Positions 1 to 11,808 of a stretch of 64,000 nucleotides of DNA are shown here, in pieces (position 1 is the stretch's first letter; each line of letters begins with the position of its first letter). Location of the stretch: contig JBBHKE010002422.1 in the NCBI GenBank assembly GCA_037447655.1, positions 1-64,000 on the forward strand, read 5' to 3'. The stretch is from Zygnema cylindricum. Lineage: Eukaryota > Streptophyta > Zygnematophyceae > Zygnematales > Zygnemataceae. The notes below the pieces were generated by a model. That model had not been told where the DNA came from, did no database searches, and was given only the letters and a program-made list of their open reading frames with translations. The position numbers and the translations under genes were made by a program.

Positions 1-45
1 ATTAAAAAGTACATTTTTATAAGCACCGACACGTTTCGTACTCCA

Positions 46-209
46 CACTAATAAAAAAATACATAAATTAAGATGGTGTACACTAATTGTTCTTCTCGTA
101 ATTAGCGTAGAGGAAAAATTAGTATCATTTACCCTATTTTAGGTAAAACCCTCAAAATTTAGGGGCGTTGAATTAGTGTTTAACACGCTAAATACGATCG
201 ACGGTGTAC
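46..209. repeat. TA-type MITE, one clear end
   Basis: The right end reads CTAAATACGATCGACGGTG followed by TA, identical to the termini of the elements at 43597 and 44205. The left end is uncertain. Confidence 0.45.
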
Positions 210-407
210 TGAACCTTGCGTTTTTCGCGCTACGGACAAAGTGTGAGACTTTTACTCTCGACGTCCACACTCATTTCGTTTTACGACGCGCCGCGCCGCG
301 CAGACTTCCTGTGTATAAATATGTTTAAGGTTATTTTCTCATTCGTGTTTTAAAAAAAAAACACAACCAATAACCCTATGACCCTAAAATCGCAAGGTAC
401 CCGGGCA

Positions 408-630
408 GTACACCGCCAATCGCTATTAGCGTTGTGTACGCTAATCCCGTCCCGCTTTTTTTTGTTTTTATTCTCAAATAGAATTATCCACACTATTTAA
501 AAAAGGCCCTAATTCCTAAATAGAGTAATCGATTTCTTCCAAAATTTCCAAATTCCCAATTAGCGTACACCACGCTAAATAATAGTATACGCTAATCAAA
601 CCTACACGCTAATAGCGATTGGCGGTGTAC
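408..630. repeat. TA-type MITE, full copy
   Basis: Terminal inverted repeats CACCGCCAATCGCTATTAGCG and its complement, flanked by GTA/TAC (TA duplication). About 220 bases, no coding. A truncated relative lies at 18055. Confidence 0.8.
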
Positions 631-729
631 TTTGCGAAGTGTGTCACTAACTCGTTTTTTTAATCTGTGTCACTATGTCCACACGAAACACACCGCGGGC
701 CAAAATTTAAGAAACCTAGACTGTACTGT

Positions 730-1180
730 AGTGTTATATATCGGGTGAAATTTATCACAATAATTTCTATATTCGATATAATGGACAGGGAACGGTTAAG
801 GGCCCGATATATCGCTTTGGGGCCAACAAAAATTATCGCGATATAGGAGGTGGGGGTCCGTACAACGTTAGTACGGTAAATCGTACGAAAAATAGCACTG
901 TAAATCGTACGATAAATCCAGTGGAAATTCCCCCCCCCCTTCCCAATGACGGTGCGCCACGGGGGGGAGGGGAGGGGAGGGGAGGGGAGGGATTGAATAT
1001 TTTTTGACCTAACGTCACTTCGATATATCGCGATACAAATATTTTGTAATATCGGCCAATATATCGGCTAAATATCGCGATATTGAGCTTTTCGGTATCA
1101 AAACGATATCCCAATTCACAAGTATCCAAAATTAAGTACATATTGAATATCGAAAAAAGGCCTAATCGATAAACAACACT
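730..1180. repeat. CGATATATCG-rich inverted-repeat element, copy 1
   Basis: Starts AGTGTTATATATCGG and ends CGATAAACAACACT (imperfect terminal inverted repeat). Dense in CGATATATCG and TATCGCGATA palindromes. Shares collinear sequence with 19906-20293, including the AACAAAAATTATCGCGATAT and GGGGGTCCGTA segments. A poly-C/GGGGA stretch at 931-991 is unique to this copy. Confidence 0.7.
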
Positions 1181-1225
1181 AATAATCTCGCACGTCTCCT
1201 CGCACTGAATAAGTACTATGTAGGC

Positions 1226-2246
1226 TTGTTTTGCATCAACTCTAATAAATCCTTAATGTTAATAATGATGGGCAGTGTAGTGCCCATCTGCTTATTTGGG
1301 GAGTTTGGCTCTAGTAACGTCTATCATCACTTCGAGGTTGTGGTGGACTATGCTCCTATCTTGGGCCATGCAGTCTCTACCATCAACGAAGGTTCATTAC
1401 CATTTCAACAAGCGTTACTGTCTACTCGTTCGCTTTTTTCGGTCGAGGACCAAGATGCAATTCCTCTATTATCTTCCCTCATCACCTTCAGTCACTCACG
1501 CGTACAACAACCTATTGTTGATAAGGTAACCGCCGCCAAATTAAAAAACCTCATTGAGGCGCTACCTACGGCTAAAGCTCAAGCTCGACTTTGATCTTGT
1601 TCATGATTAGGGGTTTGGGCCCATCTCGTTTTTTCTCCAAATTTTGCGTCAATGCGCTTATCTTCTCCTCAATTTTATTTTGCTTGTCGCACCCCTCGCT
1701 CTTAGGCAAGCCTCGTTGGATATGTGGACAGTCCATTAACGAGCTAGACAACAATTTGCTTCATTGCTCACGTGATGAGGAGCGTGCAACAACACATGAT
1801 ATGGTCTGGCATTAAATCGCTTCAACGGGCAACGAAGAAGATACACAATCAAGCATTAGGTGTCGCATATACTCCTACTACGTTCTCAATGTTAGGGTAC
1901 ACGCAACCCTCGCCTAGATCTTGTGTTTTCGTATGGAGTAAAAAGAACAACAGGTGATGTAATTCTCACGGACCTTGCCGGATCCCAAGTTTCCCCACGT
2001 TTGGCATTGCATATTGGTGTTGCAGCTCGGGGCGTAACGACCTCCAAAGAACGTGACTACCCGCATTATGGCCTAACTAACAACTTTAAACCATTCGCCC
2101 CGGAGATTTTTGGGACGTTGGACACTTCTTTCGACAACTTCATACATGATTACCCTCAATGGTATTTTAAAGTTAAAGGACATGATAACCCTCTCCCAAC
2201 TCTCGTGTTAATTTTATACCGCCAGGGTATCTCTGTCGCCCTTTAG
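1226..2246 (+). pseudogene. Broken ORF cluster, possibly a retroelement C-terminal region
   Basis: Two ORFs (1226-1594, 122 codons; 1923-2246, 107 codons) and a shorter one at 1591-1815 lie head to tail in different frames, with non-repetitive composition unlike the surrounding AT-rich repeats. The second contains KERDYPHYGLTNN, then FKPFAPEIFGTLDTSFDNF. That pattern (basic/aromatic stretch, then F-x-PFA-x-E-x-FG-x-L) resembles the C-terminal tails of algal and plant retroelement polyproteins. This is inference from memory of the pattern only. The frame changes suggest decay rather than introns, since no good splice joins were found. Confidence 0.35.
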
Positions 2247-4772
2247 TGGCCTCAATCTTCCACTTTCATTCGTCCACGCACGGTGATGAATAACGGCAGT
2301 GGACTGCGAGACTGACCACCAGCGGCGCACATAGATGATATTCGTAATCTCGACCTTTAGTGTGGAATTGTTTTAGGTTTTAGGCTGACGTCCCATTTTC
2401 TCTTTCAGAGTCTGTGTACATAGTAATTTTTAGTGCTCTTATGGTTTGGTTTATAATTTTTTTTTTTAGCTTTCATTTTCATGCTTTTAGTGATGTCTAG
2501 CTTTTACAATGTTTGTTAGTCCTTTTGGGTTTTTCATCTCTTACCTTTAACAGTAGTCTTCCATCTTAATCATGTTTTGTACTTTTTGGTTTCACCATCC
2601 CATTTTTTATAATTGAATATTCTTCACACCAATGAGTGTGAAGTGTTTTTGCAACTAGTCATGGGCTTTTTTGGCACTAGCATGAAGGGATGACATGGCT
2701 CGTATTCAATGAAAAATCGCGATATCCAGGATAACACACAAATTCACATACAATGAAAGTGTTGCCAACGGTTTTTGCACCTTTTCTGTTTTTAACTACG
2801 CGGAAAAAAACCGCATTTAATCGTTGTACCGGATGGCGTATATCTTCAACATCGACCAACAGGCTCAACATGACAAACTATTTAGGCACAAGTCAATGTG
2901 ACCTGTCTCCCTCTTTTCCTGTCTCTCCCCCTCTTTCTCCCCCTCCCTTTTCCCCTAGCTCTCTCTCCCTCCACCTACCCCTCCCTTTCTCCCCCTGCCC
3001 GTCTCCCTCCCCCTCTTTCCCTCTCCCTCTCCAAATATTGTAATTTATGAAGTTTGGTCTAATTACTCCATGAAACACTATTCAATTGATTAGAAAGTTT
3101 TTCTTAGGTTTTTTTATGCTTAGAATTATTTTGTGTTTACAATCGTAGCTTCGTTGTAAATAACAGATGATGCGTTCTGTTTGTCAGTTCCGTTTCAACT
3201 TTTTTGTTTCTTCTCTTTCCATGTGATAGTTTACCATCGCTACTTTTTAACAAAGCTCGCTAGTGAAAAGAAAGTGTTAAGATACAAAGTTATACTATCA
3301 GCACTATTTTGCATTTAGAGGGCAAAAGAGAAAGTGATAAAATTAATGTTATCAACACTAAAACCCTCAATGTGATCAAGGTTTACTTTATCAAAAATTG
3401 TTGTTAGAAGCTTACAATGGAAAGGAACCATAAGAATGTACAATTTTTTTCAAACTTTTTCGCATGTATGATTTTGAGAGTATATTGTTCATTATTTATA
3501 GAACCATTTTTTCCTCATTCATTTATATAGAAAGAAAATGCTTCTAGAAAATCTTCGAGGAAAAAACCGTTTTGAGAACCCGATACGAAACCACAAATGA
3601 CAATGAAAGTGTAGAAAAATTAAAAAATGCACTGTATTGTAAAAGTGTTTATCAACATATGCGTTTCACGAGGTAGAAATAATATAAAAACAATCTTGAA
3701 AAAGTAAAAGCTTTTAGGTCTTTTTCCTAAAAATAATCATTTTCTTCAAAGTGCGTTTTGAAGCCGTGTATTTAACAAAATTATTTCACTTCTCTTCTTC
3801 TGTCACACGGCACACAAAAAGGTTTTCCAATAAGAAAAATAGGTCCTCATAATCTCATATGTACTATTTTCTGGGTATAAACGTAATTTAGAGAAGTATA
3901 TAAGGGGAAGGGTGAAATTGTCGAACTTAAAATTAAGAAATTAAAGGAAATTCAAATATGTCTTTCTTTCTGTTTTTTTTGAGCGTTTTTTAAGTTATTT
4001 CTATATGAACAAAATATCTCACAAGACAACAACAACAAAAAAAAAACCCAAGAAAAATGCAATCAACATATTGATTATTGAAGATAGAAATACCCAAATT
4101 TACCAGAAGAACCGCTAGCCATAACAATAAAAAAATAAATTTTTTCCCTCAAATTCAGTGAACAGTTATTATTCCGGCCATTGGGCGAAAATCCGGAAAC
4201 TAATTTTACTTAAAAAGGAAAGGAAAAAAAATGTAAAAAGTAGAAGAAATAGGGGGTACTCCATCCCAAATAAATCTATTAATCCATTGAAAAATAATCG
4301 TTTACTTTTTCCTTCAAGGTTAACTAATTGTTGAAAAAAAAAAACAAGAATACAGAAAAAAAGGACCATTTTTTCACATCAACAATCTGAAAAAAAAAAT
4401 TTGCAGTGAAAAATAAAATAAAATAGGACAGTCATCATTTTTTGCATTCAGGAATTTAAATCCATCAGAAACGACAACAACAAAAAAATCTTTCAGAGTG
4501 TGAAGAATTTTTACATATAATCCAATTTCATGTAAAATCCTGTTTCCAAATCCACACTACTTTTAGTCAAGCAACATATTTATATTATTATATAACACTG
4601 CCCGTCAAAAAGGGGCACCTTAAAAAAAAATTCCGCCCCCAAATATTAATATTCCAAACCCAAAATTAAAATAAACCCTCAAATAAAATCCACACATTTA
4701 TTTTCCTGCACAAAGAACCCATCTTCTGTCTTTAACCAAAAAAAAAAAAGGGAAAAAGTACATCTTTTGTCT
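2247..4772. other. AT-rich stretch with no gene seen
   Basis: Contains a CTCCC-rich run at about 2905-3035 and many homopolymer A/T runs. No coding exon, RNA gene or clear element ends were recognised. Confidence 0.5.
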
Positions 4773-4929
4773 TTATTTAGAAAAAAAACTAAGCCTTCCT
4801 ATTCTTCCACATATCGATTTTTCCAGACATTTCCTACACCTCCCGGAAATCCCGCCGGAAAAACCGCTGACATATTCGTTAGAGCATCTGCCATCGAATC
4901 CGACCATCCTTTCACCACATCCGTCCAAT

Positions 4930-5168
4930 GGTCCAGCCAATAGATCCGCCGCAATATCCGCCGCAATGTCCGCCGAAATGTCCGCCGGAAAGTCCGCCAA
5001 AAAGTCCGCCGAAAAGTCCGTCAAAAAGTCCGCCGAAAAGTCCGCCGAAAATTCCGCGGAAAAGTCTGCCGAATATATCCGCCGGAAAGTCTGCCGAAAA
5101 TTCCGCCGGAATTTCCGCGGGAAAAGTCCGCCGGAATTTCCGCCGGAAGGTCCGCCGGAATGTGCGCC
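4930..5168. repeat. Degenerate GTCCGCCGAAAA tandem array
   Basis: About twenty imperfect units of 9-12 bases built on TCCGCCGAAAAG or TCCGCCGGAA. It is open in several frames on both strands (Ser-Ala-Glu-Lys-like, Pro-Pro-Lys-Ser-like, or Ala-Asp-rich), which creates long spurious ORFs. It sits at the 3' side of the small secreted-peptide ORF. Confidence 0.85.
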
Positions 5169-5172
5169 GGTT

Positions 5173-5397
5173 TTATGTGGAGTCCATCTCCTCGATGAGT
5201 TGTTTGATGGACTTTTGCTGACGTGTCACTGTGGCGCCGTTCACAAACACGGGTTTGGCGCCCGTCAAGTCGACCTTGACGCCCGTCAACTTTTGGCCGA
5301 CAACGGCAGGATCCGCACGTGCGCCGACCAACAGTACGGACAGAATCAGCATCACTGTGAAAAAGAGAATACTGAATGGGGACCAGCGAACAGCCAT
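5173..5397 (-). CDS. Possible small secreted or membrane peptide, 74 aa
   Basis: The ATG has a good context (gccATGGCT). The product begins with a classic signal-peptide pattern: MAVRW, a hydrophobic core at about residues 8-25, then small residues GARA followed by DPAV (likely cleavage after Ala28). The remaining 46 residues are polar and end IKQLIEEMDST before TAA. The coding part has balanced base composition against its repeat-rich neighbours: a GA/CT simple repeat lies directly upstream (probable 5' leader) and a CCGCCGAAA-type array directly downstream. No family was recognised. It could be a complete single-exon gene or the first exon of a longer one. Confidence 0.45.
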   Translation of the reverse strand: MAVRWSPFSILFFTVMLILSVLLVGARADPAVVGQKLTGVKVDLTGAKPVFVNGATVTRQQKSIKQLIEEMDST

Positions 5398-5399
5398 GG

Positions 5400-5425
5400 C
5401 TTCTCTCGCTCTCCCTCTCTCTCTC

Positions 5426-5459
<34 letters not shown>

Positions 5460-5461
5460 CT
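5400..5461. repeat. CT/GA microsatellite
   Basis: Nearly pure CT dinucleotides with occasional CCCT interruptions, immediately upstream of the minus-strand ATG at 5397, so it would be a GA-rich 5' leader there. Confidence 0.9.
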
Positions 5462-5606
5462 TTTTAGTCGGAGTCGTCTCCTCTCTCCTCTCTTCCCTCG
5501 GCGTCTCAAAGCTTTGGAGGTTACAAGATGAAATGTGGATTTCCTTGCCGTACGATTCTCTCAACTACACCGAATCGCTATTAGTGTTAATGTTTTTTTC
5601 GTCGCA

Positions 5607-5798
5607 AGGGGAAAACGCCAAAATGCGTTCACATAACGACAAACAGGTCGTACATCCAAAGTATGAATTGACGTTCACTTTACTTTGGTAAAAATGAATT
5701 TCTCGTACGGCTAAAGTTTTTTTCAAAGTTCCATGAATTTTAGGGCAAAAAGACAGAGAAAAGTATGTACTTTAACACATGGGGACGTACCCTTAGAT
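5607..5798 (+). repeat. Dispersed repeat, copy 1
   Basis: Matches 50430-50608: shared blocks include CCAAAATGCGTTCACAT, GACGACAAACA-like sequence, TCGTACGGCTAAAGT, and CATGGGGACGTACCCT. It is preceded at 5563-5595 by a lone TA-MITE left end. Confidence 0.7.
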
Positions 5799-5923
5799 AT
5801 GAAACGATGAAAGTCTGCAACATTTGTTGATTTATGTGGATAATACGACAGTAAAGTTACGATTTCAGTTATTCAGTACATAATATTTAGGAAATGTCGG
5901 TAGAGTCAAAAATTACTTGTCAT

Positions 5924-6146
5924 CTACACCGTGTACCGCTATTAGGGTTAATGTTTTTTTTGCCACTTAATGCATCTTTTATCCGTACACACTTGTCGGA
6001 TTGTAGATCTGACGGTTAATATTGAAAGGTAAGATTCTCAGCTTCCGATTGATGGTCTCCAATTGAAAATCTGGCATGTGTGTACGCAGAAAATATGTAT
6101 TAAGTGGCAAAAAAAACATTAACACTAATAGCGATTCACGGTGTAG
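5924..6146. repeat. TA-type palindromic MITE, full copy
   Basis: Ends CTACACCGTG and CACGGTGTAG. Near-complete inverted symmetry, with inner arms TGCCACTTAA / TTAAGTGGCA and CCGTACACAC / GTGTGTACG. About 220 bases. Confidence 0.85.
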
Positions 6147-7041
6147 TGTCTAAAATAGTACGACAAACCACCCGCTTGAATCCAAATAAACCGCTTAATA
6201 TTTGACTTCGGCTTGTACCCGGTTAATGTGAAAGCGATCATTTCAAGGACGTTTTTTGTCCTTTTCATTTGTCTTTTTGGGGAAAATGTTACACCTGTAG
6301 CTCGAGTTTGTCTTCGCGCTATTGGTTGAAATCCATTGGGCCGATTTGCGGGTCCGAGAAATTCGTTCTGAAAAACGATTTTATTGGTGGACGGATTGCA
6401 GAAAGCAGAATTGAAAATAAAGCCACTTAAAATTTGCCACGTGGCCATTCTGAAAAATTCCTGGAAGCACAAAATAAATGCATATATATATTAAAAAATT
6501 ATTTGTCTGCACCTGCTTTGCGCGTCTATTTTGGTTTTTTTCTCTGGATCAATAACCGATTTTGGCGAATCAATTTCCTGTTTAAAGGAGACAGAAAACG
6601 TTTTTCAAATACTTGAAGGCACAACTTGTTTTGTTTTTTGGTTTTGTCTTTATGTGCCTTAACTAACACGTGTAAAAAAGTAAAAGCCCGCCGGATTCTG
6701 CCCGGCTATTCCAATCATTGAATTTGCGCAGCTATATTTTGATTTTTTAGTCATAGTTTTTTTCAAAAAAAAAACATTCTTTTTGGACCGAAAATTAGCC
6801 CAATGGATTCCATAGGTATTTTAGTAATTACTTGATTAAATTCACATTAAATATTAACGGATACAAACCGGCCTAGGTCGTAAAATACTGTAAATTTAAT
6901 TATTTAGTTTATAGTGTTCAGTACGGCTGTGAGTCCTACTATTATAGTAGGAAAAGACAAAGAGCTTTTCGCTCTGCCGGCTTTTATTAACGATGACAAC
7001 TTTTTGCGTCCACCGACTGAAACGTGTCGAACAGTTAACTA

Positions 7042-7255
7042 AACCGTGAATCGTAATTAGCGTTGATGTTTTTTTATCTCTTAAAACATCTTTTCTTCGT
7101 CACACCTGTCGGATTGTAGATCTGACGGTTGCGATTGAAAGGAGGATTTTCAGCTTCCGATTGGCGGTCTTAAATTGAAAATCGGACAAATGTGTACGGA
7201 GAAAAGATGTTTTAAGTGGCAAAAAAATTATTAACGCTAGTTACGATTCACGGTT
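7042..7255. repeat. TA-type palindromic MITE, full copy
   Basis: Ends AACCGTGAATCGTAATTAGCG and complement. Inner arms as in the copy at 5924. The flanking TA is degraded. Confidence 0.8.
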
Positions 7256-7264
7256 GGGGTATTT

Positions 7265-7373
7265 AATTGGTTCGAATAGTTCCAAATACAATATGGATCT
7301 TAAGGTCATATTGTATGTTTTGCGTAAAATAGGCACATTGTATAGGCCTACTTTCACCTACTTTTGATCTATG
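7265..7373 (-). repeat. Fragment of the hAT-like element
   Basis: Carries the CAATATGG...TTAAGGTCATATTGTATG...CCTACTTTCACCTACTTTTGA end shared with 12536-12840 and 13494-13996. Confidence 0.75.
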
Positions 7374-8930
7374 CATTTAACCACATTTTTTTGTTATTTC
7401 CGTGAAATTCTATATTTTGTATGTAGCGCCAACGTGGCGAGGAATGATTGGTCAAACTTGAGAGACTGTTCATGCGATGGAATGACCACCGTTTCGAGTT
7501 TCAACGTTTTTAGGGTTAAGAAACCCTAAAAGTAGGGTTAAAAAAACCTAAAAAACCCACATGGGACTGCAATTCCCAATGGAACCCGATTCATAAAAGT
7601 ACAATACAATACTTTTTGACTGCAGCCAAAGTCCAAGTGACAGCTCTATAATGTCACGAAATTCTATGGGCTCCATTGCCAACAAAATTTGCAGATCCAA
7701 AAGAAGCTAATCTAGATAGTGCCGACTCTAAGTTGATATAAACCTAAATGAATGATCCCTTGACAATTAGAACCCCAATACACCTTCACCCTGTGAAAAG
7801 AAGACCTTCTGTGTGCTCAGTTCCACCACAGAATGCAAAGCTTGAATATGTGTTTTGGACAATATTCCCCACTTTTACTTTCCCACTGAATAAGTGTCAC
7901 CCTGGCACGCAAAAACTATAACTGACTACACCCTTGTGTAGCTTGGACTCCCCTGAGTCGGCAGCAAAAAGAATCACTGAATTTGCTCACCCGAGCATTA
8001 AGTTATGGTTGGTCAAAGATGACCTTTATAGTTACAAGCTTTCTTAGAGAGAGGTAGCTAAATATCACTAAGTCTTGGTCTGCCTACTCACGACTACCTA
8101 CTACTAAACCCTAGTCCAATTGGAACACTATATAGTACAAGAAGGTACAGTAGTCGATGTACTTATTGTACGGCCATTGTACAACATGGTCTACAAGGTG
8201 ACATCTGCCAAATCGGGAGCCATGGTTCCTCCTCCCATCTTCTCCGGTATCAAAAAATGTGGCGCCACGTGGCAGCGCGTGACGCTATCCTCAAAGGCCA
8301 CCGAAAGCTTATTGTGGGTGGCGGCTGTCATGTTGGCCGTCCCATCAGTTGTATTTATACGGCTTCGATTCGCTTCCATGCACGAATTGATTAATGCACG
8401 TTTTCGTTAGTTTGTTACGAATTAGTCCTTTGGATCAATAGATAAATATGCGTAAAAATATTTCATGTGCATCGTTTCGTTAGTGCCTTAATGGATAAAG
8501 CGTGCGTCTACATAGTATTCCGTAGACCCCGCTTCAAATCTGGCCAAAGGCAATATTTTGCTAAAACTAGTAAAATACCTTATAATTCATTCTGCCTCCT
8601 TCTAAATGACGCACCAGCCATGGCCTGCCTTTGGTCCTCTCTTTCTCTTTACATTCTAACTAAAATATAGAAGTGAACTAGTAATTACCCTTTTTTTAAC
8701 ACTCTATTTGTTTTTCCAATACAAACCTAGAAAATACATAAATTTCAACATGTCAGAGATATTTCTGTCAGTTAAGGGATCCACGTCATCTCGCGCGTTA
8801 AGGGTTTAACAAAATTTGACACCATAAATTCTATATCGCCCGGTCTGAGTGAGATGAGGATCCGACGACCGAACATTGCATAGGTTGTATTGTCCTATGC
8901 AAAATGATTGACCGATGGGACTCTGTGCAA
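7374..8930. other. No gene seen
   Basis: Unique-looking sequence with no exon recognised. A tRNA-like stretch near 8484-8545 was examined and not accepted. Confidence 0.5.
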
Positions 8931-8940
8931 AATTAAAAAG

Positions 8941-9999
8941 CGAATTGATCATGATAGTGATTGTTTTGCTTGCGCACAGTCACTTATGTCATTTTGTCAA
9001 AAATCCTACGTTTAAAGTACAAATTGGTACGAATAGAGTACCGTTGAGTACAAATTTGACGGTCAATCGGTTGGACGACTTTAACTTTCAAAATATTGTT
9101 TCAACCGCTTAAAATTTTGTTGCGCTTGCGGACGTCGGCCGTGATATTAAAATTAGCAATTCACGCGGCTGCGAATGTTTAAATTAAAAAAATTGCGACA
9201 GCCACATGTAAATAAAAGCGTTGCAGACAATCACTTTTTGTCTTTACGTGAGCTCCACGGTGAGAGCACTAACCTTCAAAATTGAAATTGAATCGTCTAA
9301 CCGTTACATTGAACTTAGACGCAAAAGTGAGACGGAGCCTCTTTAAACTAAACTGAACTAGTGTAAGTTTTGTACGGAAATTCTAAAACACACGAAACAA
9401 AATTTTGTTGTCAATGTAAAAATGTTGATTCGTAGATAGTGTGGCTGAATTTCGTCGCGCGTGACGACGCACATTTTATTTATTTAATTTCAAATGATAT
9501 TTTTACGCCGATTCGTTTTATTATAGTGTACAAAGCTTATTTCGTTTCAGCGTTTTAATATTTCCGTACAAAACTTATAGTAACTCAGTTTAGTTTAAAG
9601 AGGTTCCGTTTCACTTTGCGTCTAAGTTCAATGTAACGTTTAGATGATTAAATTTCAATTGTGCGGCTAAGTGCTCTAGCCGTGGCGCTCACTTAAAGAC
9701 AAAAAATGACTGTCTGCAACACTTTTATTTACATGTGGTTGCCAAAGTTTTGTTACCGTAAACGTTCGTCGGCTGTGTGAACTGCTAATTTTATTATGAT
9801 GGTCGACGTTCGCAAGCGCGACAAACTTTTAAGTGGTTGAAACAATATTTTGAAAGCCAAAGTTGTCCAACAGATTGACCGTCAAATTTGTACTCAGCGG
9901 TACTTTATTTGTACCAATATATACTTCAAACGTACATTTTTTGACAAAATGACGTAAGTGACTGTGCGCAACGAAAACATTGACTGTCATGATCAATTT
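8941..9999. mobile_element. Long inverted-repeat (foldback-like) element, 1.06 kb
   Basis: The left half and the complement of the right half match along almost the whole length: outer ends AATTGATCATGATAGTGATTG and its relative, CTTGCGCACAGTCACTTATG / complement, TTTAAAGTACAAATTGGTAC, GAGCCTCTTTAAACTAAACTGA / complement, with the centre near 9470. It is related to the larger element at 17142-19611 (shared GCGCTTGCG...GACGTCG...CGTGAT and GCGACAGCCACAT blocks). No transposase ORF. Confidence 0.8.
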
Positions 10000-11256
10000 C
10001 CAATAAAAAACCCTACAAAAATAAAAAGGTACTTATTTCTCCGGAAATTCGTAGATAGATTCAGACACAATATTGTAAGTCTAAAATTGAAGTCAATTTA
10101 CGGCAAATATCCATCGAATCGATGAGCTGTCCGCTTCGGTGTCATTTGAGATGTATTAATGGTACGGAGAAGAAAATTATATTGCCATTAAGGGTACGGG
10201 AAAGATAAATTATATTAGAAGAATTTTCTACTTTGTCGTTTTGCAACAAAATTTTCATAATTTCACCTTTGCTCATTTCCGCGCTACAATACAATGCCGA
10301 CATTTTAGTAATAATTAAATAATCTCTTCACATTTAAAGAGATACAAACCAATATCACGTAAGAACCATCTAATAATACATATGCTTCAATATGGTCGGT
10401 GTCAAATTGACAAAATTGTCAATATTATTTAGGAGAGGAAACGACAAAGCACTTTTGACTTTGCCAGCTTTTATTCGTAGCGTTGTGTATCGGTAAATTT
10501 CAGATCGCGATAATTCCGATACTTGATACTATCGGTTATTGAAAGGTGAAAGGCTCCGATATATCGATCTAGGACGAATATATTTGTTATTGCCGGTATA
10601 CAGCATATAACTATATACGCAAATGCATTATACAATGGTAAGGTTCAATTAAGGGGAAAATGTCGTTGTTTTCTGAAAGTCGTACTGTTTTGTACAGTGT
10701 CGTACAAAAAAAAAAGAATGTTAGAAAAACAAGCCATCTAATTGAGGGATTTGATTCTCTACGTTTTTGGGCGTAAACGTGGACTGTCGGATACATAATT
10801 GGATACGTTATCGTCTGACACTTCCAGTTCGCAGCAAGTGACCTGGAGTAGGTCAATTCTAAGCGCTTGAAGGTATAGCATCGTGCCTCATGGAAAATAT
10901 AACAAACATCCACGACGATCGCGCGACCAGGTGGGTATACGTCGCATATGACATGTGCCTTCCGCCAAGGAGGACGCGAGGCCATCGGAAGCCGCAAGAA
11001 AATCTTTGACAAAAGATATTGTTTCACGCTTCTATTGCCATCCACTAACCATTGTGATATATTCGTACGCTTTTACAAATCTCAAGTTTCGTCCGCCCGT
11101 ACATATTTTATTCAATACGTCGTACGAGTCACTTTTTACCTTTGCTGGTACAAATACGTGGTCACAATTTGTTGTCGGAGATTCTTTGAAGATTACCATA
11201 AATCGCATTCATCGCTTACGTAGACCAATAAAAGTGTGCCACGCAAATAAAATGTC
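10000..11256. other. Gene-free stretch with a CGATATATCG-type relic
   Basis: Around 10480-10615 there are TATCGGT/CGATATATCG palindromes starting GCGTTGTGTATCGG, a decayed member of the family at 730 and 19906. Two overlapping ORFs near 10611-11266 have no recognisable product. Confidence 0.4.
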
Positions 11257-11443
11257 GGTTTACTGACCCGACACAATGGAACGATGGCTTCAGTAAACGA
11301 ATTTTTGACGTTTACTGAGACCGCATAATGGAACAACGCTCTAAAGCCTCGATTCCATTAGGCGGTCCCAATAAACGTACAAACAAGCTTAATGATAGGG
11401 TTTACTGGAAGTCCGCTCCATTGTGTCGGGCCAGTAAAAAACC
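11257..11443. repeat. Short inverted-repeat element
   Basis: About 20-base terminal inverted repeats: GGTTTACTGACCCGACACAA at the left, and the complement of TTGTGTCGGGCCAGTAAA at the right. Length 187 bases, no coding. Confidence 0.6.
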
Positions 11444-11755
11444 TTTCACAACTTTGATTGGTGCCACATAGGTTAGCACTCAAATTTCAAAAATATAAAA
11501 AAAATCTTCAAACGTAAAGTCAGTTTGAAATATATGTACCAGCGGAGGTAGTTAATGTTTCGTACAAAAATTTTGCGGCCAAATTTTGATTTTGAAAATG
11601 GAAATCAAAATTTCAAAACGTAATGGCAAAAAGACGCGGCAAAATTTGAAGGTTGGTGGATGTCAAATGCAACGTGCGAGGATATTTTAGGTTGACACGT
11701 ATATAGCGTGGAATGAGGCACATGACGTGTAGAATTGTGAAAGCGTGTTCGAGGT

Positions 11756-11758
<3 letters not shown>

Positions 11759-11805
<47 letters not shown>
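11759..11805. repeat. (TA)n microsatellite
   Basis: More than 20 uninterrupted TA dinucleotides. Confidence 0.95.

Positions 11806-11808
<3 letters not shown>

Noticed and set aside
4966-5691. 241-codon plus-strand ORF, the longest in the window
   Set aside because: Its first third is the CCGCCGAAA array, the middle is antisense to the secreted-peptide ORF, and it crosses the CT microsatellite; no protein features.
8484-8545. tRNA-like sequence (TTAATGGATAAAGCG and GCTTCAAATCTGG)
   Set aside because: Box A and B look plausible and one stem pairs, but acceptor and T stems do not form.
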